Positions 26,721 through 35,770 of a stretch of 64,000 nucleotides of DNA are shown here, one piece after another. This DNA is from Rhodothermus profundi. Its GTDB lineage: Bacteria; Bacteroidota; Rhodothermia; Rhodothermales; Rhodothermaceae. Every line of letters starts with the position of its first letter. Position 1 is the first letter of the stretch. Position numbers and translations under genes: made by a program. The stretch lies in NCBI RefSeq assembly GCF_900142415.1, contig NZ_FRAU01000005.1:161854-225853 (forward strand). The letters are read 5' to 3'. The notes below the pieces were generated by a model, which worked only from the letters and a program-made list of their open reading frames with translations, ran no database searches and was not told where the DNA came from.

Positions 26721-27015
26721 AGATGCCACGTTTACTGCTTCAATTCATACACCTGGAAGCTCTCGATTGGATGCTATCTATCCAACAGAAAGTACATGCA
26801 TGTTTTACCGAATGCAATGCGCGGAAGACATACGTATCAACTCTCTGCCCCCGCTCGGGGCCTGCCACAGATCTCGGATCCGTCCCCACCAACCACGGAA
26901 ACTCGTTGGCCGACGGATAGAGAGGGAAACCTGAACCAACCGAACCGGTCCCTGCTGCATGTTGGAACGACAGCCGTGCTGGTTGGTTTCCCGACCCAAT
27001 CCATGACGCTGCTCC
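26721..27015. other. rho/hydrolase divergent intergenic region with a hairpin
   Basis: A 295-bp spacer between rho and the divergent hydrolase. It holds the inverted sequences GGGAAACC...ACCAACC (26924-26941) and GGTTGGTTTCCC (26981-26992), able to form a hairpin with a 40-base loop. No gene is recognised. Since rho genes are often autoregulated, a leader element is possible. Confidence 0.35.
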
Positions 27016-27846
27016 ATGCAAACGGTTGAAGTGTCTGCTGCCTCCCAGCACATTCTGCCAGCCTGGACGAAGCGGCTGCACCTGGACGTGCAGGGCCCAG
27101 AAAATGCACCGCCCGTGCTGTTGCTGCACGGATGGGGGAGTAGCGCGCAGCTCATGGCGCCTATTGCAGAAGCGCTGGCCGATCGCTATCGGGTGTTCAA
27201 CGTAGACCTTCCGGGGCATGGGCTTACGCCGCCCCCACCTGAACCATGGGGCATTCCCGAACATGCTGCTCTGGTTGCCCACCTGATCCGCACCCGCATT
27301 GGCCGCCCCGTTGCGCTCATTGGTCACTCCAACGGCGGCCGCATCGGCCTCTATCTGGCCTCCGAACCAGAAGGGAAGGAGCTGCTGCGGGCCCTTGTGC
27401 TGATCAGTCCGTCCGGCATGCGCCCCCGTCGCCCCTGGCACTATTACGTGCGCACAACGGTGGCCCGCCTGCTCAAGGCGCCTTTTCTGGCGCTGCCACA
27501 ACCACTTCGGGAGCCTGCGCTCGACTGGCTCCGGCATACGGTCGTCTGGAAGGCGCTGGGATCGTCGGACTACCGCCGGCTCGAAGGCGTCATGCGGGAA
27601 ACCTTTGTGCGGGTCGTCAACACCTACCTCGAAGATCGGCTCGACCGCATCTCAATCCCTGTCCTGGTCTTCTGGGGCGAACGTGACCGAACCGTCGGGC
27701 GCGAACAGATGGATCGGCTTGTCCATAGCCTCCCCGATGCCGGTCTCGTCGTCCTGCGCAATGCCGGCCACTACGGCTATCTGGACGATCCCGATACGTT
27801 CATCGCCGCCACCCGGTATTTTCTGGAACACCTGCCGAAAGACTGA
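27016..27846 (+). CDS. Alpha/beta hydrolase
   Basis: A 276-residue alpha/beta-hydrolase-fold enzyme. The oxyanion motif LLLHGWGSS (about residues 36-44), nucleophile elbow GHSNGGRIG, acid region [10 protein letters not shown] and a catalytic His in [11 protein letters not shown] are present. The Asn after Ser in GHSNGG is typical of epoxide-hydrolase/esterase relatives. No signal peptide is seen, so it is cytoplasmic. The substrate is unknown. It is divergent from rho and followed by a ROK kinase remnant. Confidence 0.85.
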   Translation: MQTVEVSAASQHILPAWTKRLHLDVQGPENAPPVLLLHGWGSSAQLMAPIAEALADRYRVFNVDLPGHGLTPPPPEPWGIPEHAALVAHLIRTRIGRPVALIGHSNGGRIGLYLASEPEGKELLRALVLISPSGMRPRRPWHYYVRTTVARLLKAPFLALPQPLREPALDWLRHTVVWKALGSSDYRRLEGVMRETFVRVVNTYLEDRLDRISIPVLVFWGERDRTVGREQMDRLVHSLPDAGLVVLRNAGHYGYLDDPDTFIAATRYFLEHLPKD

Positions 27847-27847
27847 G

Positions 27848-28086
27848 ATACCTGCTGCTTTCAAAGACCCCGACGTGCCCGCCGCTCTGGGCGAGTATCG
27901 CTGGGACGCCGGCCGCGGACTGTACACCTTCGTCTATCTGACCATCGGCACCGGCATCGGCGGCGGGGCTATCGTGAACGGCCAGCGCCACCACGGCCAC
28001 CAGCACCCTGAAATGGGCCGCCTGCTCCTGGCGACCGCGCTGGCGTTCTGGGCGCCCTGGCCCTGGCCGAAGAAGTGCTCGCCTGA
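27848..28086 (+). pseudogene. ROK-family sugar kinase remnant (internally deleted)
   Basis: One frame encodes [15 protein letters not shown], then [18 protein letters not shown] and HPEMG, which match the C-terminal half of ROK fructokinase/glucokinase proteins. After GRLLL the frame drifts, but the next frame reads [17 protein letters not shown] and stops at TGA (28084-28086), exactly the usual ROK C-terminus. The N-terminal half and the region between, including the expected zinc site, are gone. This shows a broken, partly deleted kinase gene at the border of the accessory cassette. Confidence 0.8.
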
Positions 28087-28109
28087 AAGCCCCCTTTCTC
28101 CGCTGCCCA

Positions 28110-29231
28110 TTATTGCCGGAGCACTACCCGGTAGCGCCCGATCAACCGACGATCCGGCTCGTCCGACAACCGAATGTAAAGATGATAGGCCGCGTCCCGC
28201 CCCAGCACCGGGCCCGGAAGCTCCAACGCCTGCTGCCACCTGCCCGACGTCGAAACAAGCACCCCATAAGGCGCAATCGCCGCATCCTCCCAGCCCGGAC
28301 GCTCATAAAAATCCACCTTCTTGTTGTAAAAATACGCCAGCACCAACGTATCGGCTACAAAATACGCCCGGCTCATCCATGAAGCCCGCCGCATGAGTTC
28401 GTTATACCGCGCACGGTTTTCTACCGCCAGACGTGCCGGCAACTCTTGCGGCGGATCCCGCCAGGCAGGATGACGCAACACCACACGACGCAACAACACC
28501 CCACCTGTGTCCGATACCGCATAAAACTGCACCTCCGAAGACAAGCCATACACCGCTACCGCAAGTCCCCCGTCAACCTGCACGTCTATCTCAGCAGCAC
28601 GCGCAGCATAATTCCCCTCCCAGTACATTTGAGGATACACCCCAAACCGACCCGTAACGCGTCCCAGCCCGGTATCAACCACCGAAAACACCCGCGTCTC
28701 GGCACACACCGGCTCCCACACCGAACTGCACGGCTCGGCGTAACTAAACGACGGGACCACCAGATGCCCCGCATCTAACAACCTAAACCCCAGCGTAGCA
28801 GGATCATACCCCTCCGGAAAACGAAGCCGATCCATGAAGCGTCCAGCACGATCAAAACGACTGATTATGCCATATTGCTGGAGCACATAGATAAACTTCT
28901 CATGTAAGAGCACCCGATATGGAGGATATAGCGCCCCTGGTCCCTCGCCGCGATGTCCAATTACCTGAACGGGACGCCCACTGCTATCGTAGACCACCAC
29001 GCGTCCCAGCCGAAAATCCGGCACATACAATCGAAATGGCTGCAGAGCTACCTCAATCCATAGAAACTCCCCCAGAAACAGCGTGTCCGGCTCCGCAAGC
29101 CGAATCGTATCGACCAAAACCAGCTCGGCCCGGAGCTCGGCAGGCTTTTCCGCACCACACCCGCACAAAAGGGCCCCGGTGACCACCACCCACAGCCACC
29201 GGAGCCCCTTGTTATCAGTCCCTAAGCCCAT
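28110..29231 (-). CDS. Beta-propeller lipoprotein (6-bladed, TolB-like)
   Basis: A 373-residue lipoprotein; the start MGLGTDNK was chosen because it precedes a lipobox [13 protein letters not shown]. Repeated blades such as [32 protein letters not shown] and [16 protein letters not shown] suit the 6-bladed beta-propeller lipoproteins of Bacteroidota. These are commonly found next to very short exported peptides (NVEALA type in Bacteroides). Here they are preceded by three small peptide genes on the same strand. A function in recognising those peptides is inferred. Confidence 0.72.
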   Translation of the reverse strand: MGLGTDNKGLRWLWVVVTGALLCGCGAEKPAELRAELVLVDTIRLAEPDTLFLGEFLWIEVALQPFRLYVPDFRLGRVVVYDSSGRPVQVIGHRGEGPGALYPPYRVLLHEKFIYVLQQYGIISRFDRAGRFMDRLRFPEGYDPATLGFRLLDAGHLVVPSFSYAEPCSSVWEPVCAETRVFSVVDTGLGRVTGRFGVYPQMYWEGNYAARAAEIDVQVDGGLAVAVYGLSSEVQFYAVSDTGGVLLRRVVLRHPAWRDPPQELPARLAVENRARYNELMRRASWMSRAYFVADTLVLAYFYNKKVDFYERPGWEDAAIAPYGVLVSTSGRWQQALELPGPVLGRDAAYHLYIRLSDEPDRRLIGRYRVVLRQ

Positions 29232-29280
29232 CACTGCGGCGTAATGATGATCGATCGAATGGGCTTTTACTAAACCTGGC

Positions 29281-29667
29281 TCATCCAGGAGCAGCGACAT
29301 CGGAACGCTTTGCTGGCGGAAGTCCTGCCCTGTACTCCTTAAAGAGGATGTAGCTGAGATCTATGAACAGCACCAGCAACACAATATAGGACCACATCGG
29401 GAAATCATGTGCCGCAAGCACATACAATGCAAAGACGAACATCGCTAGTGCGAGCGTCTCCGCCACAAAAAAGATAGGCAGAGATAGCGAGCGAAAAGGA
29501 ATATCTCCCCGCATTTTACGACCCAATAAATACACCAACCATCCTATTAGTGGAGATAGGGCAAGGATTATCACTTCGGGAATCGTATTCCATACAACAT
29601 AGGCCATAAATGCACTTGCGACCAGAACAAATATGGTTACATGAAGTAAATGTTCTCTCGTATTCAT
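29281..29667 (-). CDS. Four-helix membrane protein (128 aa)
   Basis: A hydrophobic protein with about four membrane segments (HVTIFVLVASAFMAYVVW, VIILALSPLIGWLVYLLG, FFVAETLALAMFVFALYVLA, YIVLLVLFIDLSYILF) and a short basic tail. The family is not recognised. It lies between the 58-aa hydrophobic peptide and the propeller lipoprotein on the same strand and is more AT-rich than the window average, which suggests joint acquisition. A transporter or immunity role for the neighbouring peptide is speculative. Confidence 0.6.
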   Translation of the reverse strand: MNTREHLLHVTIFVLVASAFMAYVVWNTIPEVIILALSPLIGWLVYLLGRKMRGDIPFRSLSLPIFFVAETLALAMFVFALYVLAAHDFPMWSYIVLLVLFIDLSYILFKEYRAGLPPAKRSDVAAPG

Positions 29668-29701
29668 TTTTATTCTTGTGCTTTGTTTATAAAGATTATA
29701 T

Positions 29702-29878
29702 CTAGGCACATACTACCGCTCCAACCACTCCTATTGCAAATCCTACGAGAGCAGTTGTTCCGGCTGAAATTCCCCCAAGTGCTAGGGCATACCCTATCCA
29801 GGCACCATATTGTGCAAAGCCTATTCCACATATCACACTTTCTAACTTACCCCTGACCTCGTTGTTATCTGCTAACAT
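29702..29878 (-). CDS. 58-aa hydrophobic, glycine-rich, two-cysteine peptide (bacteriocin-like)
   Basis: Starts MLADNNEVRGKLESVICG and continues as a Gly/Ala-rich hydrophobic body (GALVG and GAVVCA-like), with cysteines at residues 17 and 57. The short charged head and GxxxG-type body resemble small class II or circular bacteriocins, but no GG leader site was found. I chose the ATG at residue 26 of a longer frame because the upstream part shows no homology and overlaps the neighbouring peptide. Membrane activity is inferred, not shown. Confidence 0.45.
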   Translation of the reverse strand: MLADNNEVRGKLESVICGIGFAQYGAWIGYALALGGISAGTTALVGFAIGVVGAVVCA

Positions 29879-29928
29879 GTTCTCTGCTTTATAATTTGAC
29901 AAGGAGAATAGAAATGATAGGTTATTTA

Positions 29929-30027
29929 TCAAGGCATAGTTAGCGCTATACAATCCATATTTTTTATAGCATTCATGGCTTCTCTAAGAAGCGTTGTAAG
30001 TTCTTCCTGGAAGAAATTTTCTTGCAT
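29929..30027 (-). CDS. 32-aa peptide gene
   Basis: The protein reads MQENFFQEELTTLLREAM... with a single Cys, ending ALTMP, just 5 bp downstream of the lipoprotein stop. An amphipathic helix (residues 2-20) is apparent. The tight spacing in an otherwise consistent operon argues it is translated, but so short a frame is weak evidence. The function is unknown. It is a candidate signal or leader peptide of the cassette. Confidence 0.35.
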   Translation of the reverse strand: MQENFFQEELTTLLREAMNAIKNMDCIALTMP

Positions 30028-30032
30028 CTTAC

Positions 30033-30221
30033 TCACTGTTTTACTATGAAAAAATTAATTGTAAATTTCATCAATTCTATCTGCTGATGAATGGCGTTTT
30101 CTATATACGGATTTTCCCAATCCTCTTCCACAGGCGAGACGGTTTCGCTGCATCCAGCATTACCCAGAAACCCAGCGATTAACATTGCCGAGATAAAGAG
30201 CGTATTCTTTCGGCGCTTCAT
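30033..30221 (-). CDS. 62-aa lipoprotein
   Basis: Starts MKRRKNTLFISAMLIAGFL with lipobox NAGC and a mature part of about 40 residues (PVEEDWENPYIENAIHQQ). A strong AGGAGGT site precedes the ATG by 4 bp, which supports expression. No known domain is recognised. It is the first gene after the truncated redoxin of the cassette. Confidence 0.6.
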   Translation of the reverse strand: MKRRKNTLFISAMLIAGFLGNAGCSETVSPVEEDWENPYIENAIHQQIELMKFTINFFIVKQ

Positions 30222-30261
30222 AGCTACCTCCTAGTTTCCAACCGCTAAATGCCACCAAAGG

Positions 30262-30570
30262 CTATCTCCCTGATAATCTGCCAACACCAAACCGATTCGC
30301 CTCCACACCACACGCGCCCTCCGATCCCTCCATCCAGAACGCCGCCGTGCGCGCCACCGTCTGCCCGCATTCGTCCGGGCTGAAAAACAGCAGCACCTCG
30401 CCCCGAGCAACGGCCGTTGCGCTCGAGGCTCCCCGAGGCGACCAGACCGGCACGAACGCCTCGGACGGGAAGGGCACCTGCGGCAGGCGTTGCTGCGTTT
30501 GCCAGCCGTAGAGGCCCCAGCTCAAGGCGACAAGCAACAGGCCCAGACCGATTTTCCAGGCCGCCGACAT
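30262..30570 (-). CDS. Truncated thioredoxin-like membrane-anchored protein
   Basis: A 102-residue protein with an N-terminal membrane anchor (WKIGLGLLLVALSWGLYGW) followed by VLLFFSPDECGQTV, which resembles the strand and CxxC site of periplasmic redoxins, but with Thr where the second Cys would be. The frame ends soon after, at about half the usual length. I read it as a redoxin that has lost its C-terminal half. It might still be made. Confidence 0.45.
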   Translation of the reverse strand: MSAAWKIGLGLLLVALSWGLYGWQTQQRLPQVPFPSEAFVPVWSPRGASSATAVARGEVLLFFSPDECGQTVARTAAFWMEGSEGACGVEANRFGVGRLSGR

Positions 30571-30908
30571 GGCCGAAATGCTTCAAAGGGAACCGTACCT
30601 CGGCTTTGAGAAGCTGCTATTAAATTACACACACCCAGGATTTGTCAAGTAGGAGGGTCGACATAAAATGTAACTTTTTTACCTTCATATACTTGAATAA
30701 ATATATAGGATGCGTAGTTGGTTGGAGCGTGAGGGTTTGCAGGCGTGGCCTTTCAACAGAGCGATGGATTTATTCCGGCCCCCCTGCTGCGTCGGCCTGC
30801 CCAAAACTGAGGCACCGGATAGCAGGTATGAAAACATCGCGTTGAGTGGGCCTGGCGTTTCATTGCGGGTCGTGCGTCCGTATCTTGAGCACCGGTCATT
30901 CGAGTTGC
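30571..30908. other. AT-rich intergenic region upstream of the Mur ligase
   Basis: 338 bp. The first third is AT-rich, including TTGAATAAATATATAGG (about 30693-30709), which could provide a plus-strand promoter for the Mur ligase gene. No gene is supported. Confidence 0.4.
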
Positions 30909-32534
30909 ATGCGGCTTATGCTCTGGCTGGTTGCCCTGCTGGCTACGCTGTTCGCGGGTTGGCGCGCCATGCGCCGACTCCTGTTCTTTTTGCACCTGTT
31001 CCAGCTTGAAGGCTACAAGCCGATCCGCTTCGTGCGCTGGCTGCAGCGACACCCTGATGTGCTGCTGCGGCGTTCGCATGCGGCCGGTGCCCTGCTGCTG
31101 GGAGCAGGTGCGCTGGCGTTTTCGCTGCTGGGTCCCTTCTGGACACCGGTTCTGGTGCTGCTGGGCTGGTGCGTCGCCTTTGCGTCGTCGCGCCGCTACC
31201 GCCGCGACCGTCCGAAAAAGCCGCTGGCCTTTACGCCGCGCATGCGTCGCCTGCTGAGCGTAGCGGCCCTGCTCACGCTAACCGGCCCCTTCGTCGGGGG
31301 GCTGCTGGGCTACGACGCGGGCGCGGTCGGCTGGCTGTATTACCTGGGCGGCTGGCTTGCGGCAGACCTGGGCGCACCGCTCTGGGTATTGGTGGCCGGA
31401 TGGCTGCTCTGGCCGGTCGAACGCGCGATCCAGGAGGGATTCAAACGCAAAGCCCGTCGCAAGCTTGCGGCCCATCCCGACCTGACCATCATCGGGATCA
31501 CGGGCTCCTACGGCAAAACCAGCACGAAATTTATCCTGGCCGAAATCCTTCGCCTGCGTTACCAGGTGCTGGCCACGCCAGGCTCTTACAACACCCCCAT
31601 GGGTATCTGTAAGGTGATCAATGAGCAGCTCCGCCCCGAACATCAGGTGCTCGTACTGGAAATGGGGATTCGGCATCCCGGTGATATCCAGGAGCTGTGC
31701 GCCATCGCCCGACCGGACATTGGCGTGGTGACGACCGTAGGCCCCATGCATCTGGAAACCATGGGGTCGCTGGAGGCCATCGCCCGGGAAAAGAGTGAAC
31801 TGGTGGCCTGCACCCGGCCGGGCGGCCCCGTCGTGCTGAACATAGATAATCCGCACGTAGCGGCTATGGCCGAGCGGGCCCGGGGACCGGTCTGGCGCGT
31901 GTCGGTCGAAGGACACCCGGAAGCCGACCTGAGGGCCTGTGACATTACCTATGGGCCCGAGGGCACCCGCTTCGTCGTGCGCGCAAAGGACGGAACCGAG
32001 CAGACGTTTCAAACCCAACTGCTGGGTCGCCACAATGTGCTGAATATCCTGCTGGCGCTGGCCGTCGGACGCATCTTTGGCCTTCGGCTGCGCCAGATGG
32101 CCCATGCTGTCTCCCGGATTCGCCCTGTCGCGCACCGCCTTCAACTGCGCCGGGAAGGCCCTATTACGGTGATCGATGATGCCTTTAATGCCAACCCTGT
32201 CGGTGCCCGCAACGCGCTGGAGATCCTGGGTCAATTCCGAACCGGCCGTCGCATTGTGGTTACCCCGGGCATGATTGAACTCGGCGCGCGCGAAGCCGAA
32301 GAAAACCGGGCACTCGGCCGCTTCATGGCCCAGCATGTGGATCTGGCCGTGCTGATTGGTCCACGCCGCACGCAGCCCATTCAAGAAGGACTGCGCGAAG
32401 CTGGCTTCCCGGAAGACCGGATTCGCGTGTTCAAAAGCCTCTTTGAGGCGCAGGATTTTCTTAAAACGTATCTTCAGCCAGGCGACGTGGTCCTCTACGA
32501 AAATGACCTGCCCGATCAGTACGACGAAACCTGA
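30909..32534 (+). CDS. MurF-like Mur ligase with N-terminal membrane domain
   Basis: A 541-residue protein. About 190 N-terminal residues hold several membrane helices (LWLVALLATLFAGWRAM, ALLLGAGALAFSLLG, VGWLYYLGGWLAA, LWVLVAGWLLWPV). The Mur ligase core begins after this with ATP-binding ITGSYGKTST (197-206), substrate-domain NMEMGIRHPGDI and C-terminal FNANPVGARNALE. The usual N-terminal UDP-substrate domain of MurF is absent. Either a membrane-tethered MurF (adding D-Ala-D-Ala) or a related Mur-family ligase is meant. The following gene is rnhB. Confidence 0.72.
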   Translation: MRLMLWLVALLATLFAGWRAMRRLLFFLHLFQLEGYKPIRFVRWLQRHPDVLLRRSHAAGALLLGAGALAFSLLGPFWTPVLVLLGWCVAFASSRRYRRDRPKKPLAFTPRMRRLLSVAALLTLTGPFVGGLLGYDAGAVGWLYYLGGWLAADLGAPLWVLVAGWLLWPVERAIQEGFKRKARRKLAAHPDLTIIGITGSYGKTSTKFILAEILRLRYQVLATPGSYNTPMGICKVINEQLRPEHQVLVLEMGIRHPGDIQELCAIARPDIGVVTTVGPMHLETMGSLEAIAREKSELVACTRPGGPVVLNIDNPHVAAMAERARGPVWRVSVEGHPEADLRACDITYGPEGTRFVVRAKDGTEQTFQTQLLGRHNVLNILLALAVGRIFGLRLRQMAHAVSRIRPVAHRLQLRREGPITVIDDAFNANPVGARNALEILGQFRTGRRIVVTPGMIELGAREAEENRALGRFMAQHVDLAVLIGPRRTQPIQEGLREAGFPEDRIRVFKSLFEAQDFLKTYLQPGDVVLYENDLPDQYDET

Positions 32535-32541
32535 AACCTTT

Positions 32542-33138
32542 ATGCCCGGGAACGCTCCGGAGTTTGACTGCTGGAACCGGGGGTATCGATATGTAGCCGG
32601 TGTGGATGAAGTCGGACGCGGCTGCCTGGCCGGTCCCGTTGTGGCAGCTGCCGTTATTCTTCCGCCCCACTTTCAGCTTGATGGTCTGCGCGACAGCAAG
32701 CAACTCCGCCCTGCAGTGCGCGCCCAACTGGCTACCGCCATCCGTGCCCAGGCGCTGGCCATCGGGATCGGGCTGTGCACGCCGGCAGAAATCGACCGCC
32801 TGAACATTCTCAACGCGGCGCTGGAGGCTATGCGCCGCGCCGTAGCCAACCTGTCTCAAAAGCCAGACTATCTGCTTATCGATGGCAACCGTTGCTTTCC
32901 TGATCCCCCCTGCCCTGCAGAGCCTGTTGTGAAAGGCGACCAGCAAAGCGCCCTTATTGCGGCCGCTTCCATTCTTGCCAAAACCACCCGCGATGCCTTG
33001 ATGCAACGGCTACACCAGGAATTTCCGGTCTACGGCTGGGATCGGAACGTGGGCTATCCAACGCGAGCCCATTACGAGGCGCTGGCGCGCTATGGCCCCT
33101 CCCCTTATCACCGACGTTCATTTCGGCTATCGCGATAG
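32542..33138 (+). CDS. rnhB: Ribonuclease HII
   Basis: A 198-residue nuclease. The acidic catalytic motif GVDEVGRGCLAGPVVAAAV and DSKQL, LLIDGN and AAASILAKTTRDA are visible. RNase HII removes ribonucleotides and RNA from RNA-DNA hybrids in the cytoplasm. The start MPGNAPEF is 7 bp after the Mur ligase stop. Its 3' end overlaps the convergent aroK by 31 bp. Confidence 0.93.
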   Translation: MPGNAPEFDCWNRGYRYVAGVDEVGRGCLAGPVVAAAVILPPHFQLDGLRDSKQLRPAVRAQLATAIRAQALAIGIGLCTPAEIDRLNILNAALEAMRRAVANLSQKPDYLLIDGNRCFPDPPCPAEPVVKGDQQSALIAAASILAKTTRDALMQRLHQEFPVYGWDRNVGYPTRAHYEALARYGPSPYHRRSFRLSR

Positions 33139-33686
33139 GTGCGAAGCGCATGCAATACGGCCTCGACCGTCTCCGCGATCGACAGCCCGTCGGCAGCGAC
33201 AACATGGTGCGCCCGCTGATACCAGGGCACGCGGCGAGCCAACAGCGTGGCGATGCGTCTGCGCAGGGCCGCTCCCCTTAACGGACGTCCATACCGGTCC
33301 TGCAGGAGGGGGCGCCCGGCCGCCCGAGGCGCCAGCCGTCGGACCAGTTCATCGACCGATACCTGCAGGTACACCACCCGTCCGTTGCGAAGGGCCCACG
33401 CCAGGTTGTCGTCCGAAACCAGCGTTCCTCCACCCGTAGCGATGACGTAGGCGTCCATCATTGCTGTCTGGCGCAAAGCTTTGCGTTCCAGCGTCCGAAA
33501 GGCAGCTTCTCCGCCCGCAGCAAAAATCTCTGGAATCGAACATCCTGCCTGCTGCACAATCAGTGCATCCAGGTCTAGAAATGTGTAGCCCAGACGTCGC
33601 GCCAACAGGGGCCCGATGGTGCTTTTGCCACAGCCCATAAAACCGGTCAGATAGATGCGCGTAGGAAAGGCCGCCAGAAACTGCAT
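33108..33686 (-). CDS. aroK: Shikimate kinase
   Basis: A 192-residue kinase with Walker [10 protein letters not shown] (15-23), the shikimate-binding DLDALI and GEAAFRTLE, a Gly-rich ATGGGT motif and a lid with RPLLQ. It phosphorylates shikimate at the 3-position in aromatic amino acid synthesis. A second pathway enzyme, aroA, lies 11 kb away. It is convergent with rnhB and divergent from truA (9 bp apart). Confidence 0.93.
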   Translation of the reverse strand: MQFLAAFPTRIYLTGFMGCGKSTIGPLLARRLGYTFLDLDALIVQQAGCSIPEIFAAGGEAAFRTLERKALRQTAMMDAYVIATGGGTLVSDDNLAWALRNGRVVYLQVSVDELVRRLAPRAAGRPLLQDRYGRPLRGAALRRRIATLLARRVPWYQRAHHVVAADGLSIAETVEAVLHALRTYRDSRNERR

Positions 33687-33695
33687 CGGGAGTCA

Positions 33696-34448
33696 ATGCC
33701 TACGTATCGGTTGTTGATCGAATACGACGGAACCGACTTCAGGGGCTGGCAGATCCAGCGCAACGGTCCCAGCATCCAGGCTGCGCTGGAAGAAGCGCTG
33801 GCCATCGTGCTGCGCGAGCGCGTGCGCGTTACCGGATCCGGCCGCACAGACGCCGGTGTCCATGCCCGTGGCCAGGTGGCTCATTTCCGCACGCAGCAGC
33901 CTGTGGACCCAGAGCGGCTGCAGGGTTCCTTAAATGGTCTGCTGCCACCCAGCATTGCGATCCGAGCGGTCACGCGGGCTCCCGACAACTTCCACGCCCG
34001 TTACGATGCTCGCTGGCGTCGGTATCACTACTACGTTGCTACCGTTCCCTGCGCGCTGGAGCGACACCTGCGCTGGTATCTGCGTCCGGCCCCCGACTTT
34101 GAGCGCATGAACCGGGCAGCACAGGACCTGATAGGTACCCATGACTTTTCTACGTTCTGCCGTACCCAGAGCGCCACGCGCAACCGCATGTGCACGGTGT
34201 ACCTGGCCCGATGGGTACCGGATCCTCGCCCCGGCGACTGGCATTTTGAAATTGTAGCCGACCGGTTCCTGCATGGCATGGTGCGCGCGATTGTGGGCAC
34301 GTTGATTGAAATCGGGCGGTGCCAGCGTGCCGAAACATCTATCCCGGAACTGCTGGCCCGCCGCGACCGTCGCCTGGCCGGTCCTGCCGCCCCAGCCCAT
34401 GGGCTGGTCCTGGAGGCTGTTGGGTACGAAAACGATCCGCCTCTCTGA
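33696..34448 (+). CDS. truA: tRNA pseudouridine synthase A
   Basis: A 250-residue enzyme. The catalytic Asp52 lies in [13 protein letters not shown]; the conserved [10 protein letters not shown] near residue 10 and RYHYYV and [18 protein letters not shown] are also present. It makes pseudouridine at tRNA positions 38-40. Its stop codon overlaps the ATG of the kelch-like lipoprotein gene (TGATG). Confidence 0.95.
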   Translation: MPTYRLLIEYDGTDFRGWQIQRNGPSIQAALEEALAIVLRERVRVTGSGRTDAGVHARGQVAHFRTQQPVDPERLQGSLNGLLPPSIAIRAVTRAPDNFHARYDARWRRYHYYVATVPCALERHLRWYLRPAPDFERMNRAAQDLIGTHDFSTFCRTQSATRNRMCTVYLARWVPDPRPGDWHFEIVADRFLHGMVRAIVGTLIEIGRCQRAETSIPELLARRDRRLAGPAAPAHGLVLEAVGYENDPPL

Positions 34449-35755
34449 TGAAGTCGCCTGTCGCCCTGGCCCCGCTGCTGATGCTGCTCGTGGCCTGTGA
34501 GCGGCCATTTGTACCGGTGCGCGCGCCTGAGATTGAGGTGGTAACGCCCGATCTTACGGAAGTCCAGACCAACGCGCGCCTGAAGCTCGCCGTGCGGGCT
34601 ACCTCGTTCCGCGCTATCGCGCACGTAGAAGTCGAGGGTCGGCCGATGCGCTACGACAGCCTGCGCGACGTGTGGGTTGGCGAGGTTTCGCTGCAACATG
34701 GCCTGAATCGCCTCCGAATTACGGCAGTAGATGAAAAAGGCGTAGCGGCCACCGATACGGCCTGGGCCCTGCATCTACAGGCAACGGTGCAGCCGGGGCC
34801 GCCGCTGCCTGCCGGACGTGGCGGGGGACGGTTGCTGCGCCTGAGCGACGGGCGGGTGCTCTTCGCCGGAGGCGCTGAAGTGTGGACCGGCCCTGCCAGC
34901 CATGATCTGTATGTCTGGACACCTGAAGCCCCTACCTTTGAGCGCCTGAACCCGGGCCTGCGTGCACCGCGGGCCGGTCATACGGCCACCCTCCTATCTG
35001 ACGGACGCGTCCTCTTGCTGGGCGGTAGCGTCCGGGGACGCCCGGCCCTCGCCGAGGAGCTGCGTTCCGATGCCGAGCTGCTGGATCTGGAGAAAAGCGC
35101 GCGCCAACTGCTGCCTATCGTCGCCAGCGCTGCCCGCGCCTGGCACGCAACGGCACTGCGCCGGTACGAAGGCCGGCGCTTCCTGGAGGTGCTGGGCGGC
35201 TACCGCCGGTTGCGCAGCGGCTCTCCTGACCTGGGCGCCGCAGCCGACCTGATCACGTTCGAACTGAAAGAAGATTCCCTGGTATTGCTGACGCCCGGTC
35301 TTGGACTCTACCTCACTCCGCTGGCCGCCCACATCATGGCCCCACTCGACGCAGCGGGCACCCGCTTTCTGGTAGCCGGATCGCTGAGCATGCCGGGGGG
35401 TTATCTTGAAACCCAGACGTTTCGGCTGGTGCTAGAACCTGCCGGTTGGGTTGACACGCTTGGCGCACCTCCTCTTCCTGAACCCCGCCAGTTTGCTACG
35501 GCCGTTATGCTTCGACCGGGCGTCGTGGTTCTGATAGGCGGCTATGCGGATCAGTTTCTCCAACCTTATTCCTACGTACTCTTGTATTTAGAGGCGGCCA
35601 ACCGTTTCTTTCGCTTTCGAGCGCTGCCGTTGCAACCGCGCTTCGATGCCAGTGCAACCTTGATCGGCGACTTTCGAATACTGGTTACGGGCGGCTTCGG
35701 CCCGAATGGGCAGGGGCTTTCACAAACCGAAATCGTGGCGTTTATGCCATTTTGA
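34448..35755 (+). CDS. Lipoprotein with kelch-like beta-propeller
   Basis: A 435-residue protein with a lipoprotein signal (APLLMLLVACERP), an N-terminal immunoglobulin-like sandwich (residues 25-115) and then repeats with the kelch pattern LLSDGRVLLLGGS, RFLEVLGGYRR, VVLIGGYADQ and ILVTGGFGPNG. Kelch propellers usually bind ligands or proteins. It overlaps truA by one base and so may be translationally coupled; there is no obvious functional link. Confidence 0.72.
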   Translation: MKSPVALAPLLMLLVACERPFVPVRAPEIEVVTPDLTEVQTNARLKLAVRATSFRAIAHVEVEGRPMRYDSLRDVWVGEVSLQHGLNRLRITAVDEKGVAATDTAWALHLQATVQPGPPLPAGRGGGRLLRLSDGRVLFAGGAEVWTGPASHDLYVWTPEAPTFERLNPGLRAPRAGHTATLLSDGRVLLLGGSVRGRPALAEELRSDAELLDLEKSARQLLPIVASAARAWHATALRRYEGRRFLEVLGGYRRLRSGSPDLGAAADLITFELKEDSLVLLTPGLGLYLTPLAAHIMAPLDAAGTRFLVAGSLSMPGGYLETQTFRLVLEPAGWVDTLGAPPLPEPRQFATAVMLRPGVVVLIGGYADQFLQPYSYVLLYLEAANRFFRFRALPLQPRFDASATLIGDFRILVTGGFGPNGQGLSQTEIVAFMPF

Positions 35756-35770
35756 AAATCCGGACGTGCT

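Noticed and set aside
28113-28382. Plus-strand frames under the propeller lipoprotein
   Set aside because: Basic, low-complexity products without signals; the minus-strand gene has a lipobox and propeller blades.
30245-30586. A 113-residue minus-strand frame overlapping the truncated redoxin
   Set aside because: It lacks the membrane anchor and FFSPDEC motif; the alternative frame has both.
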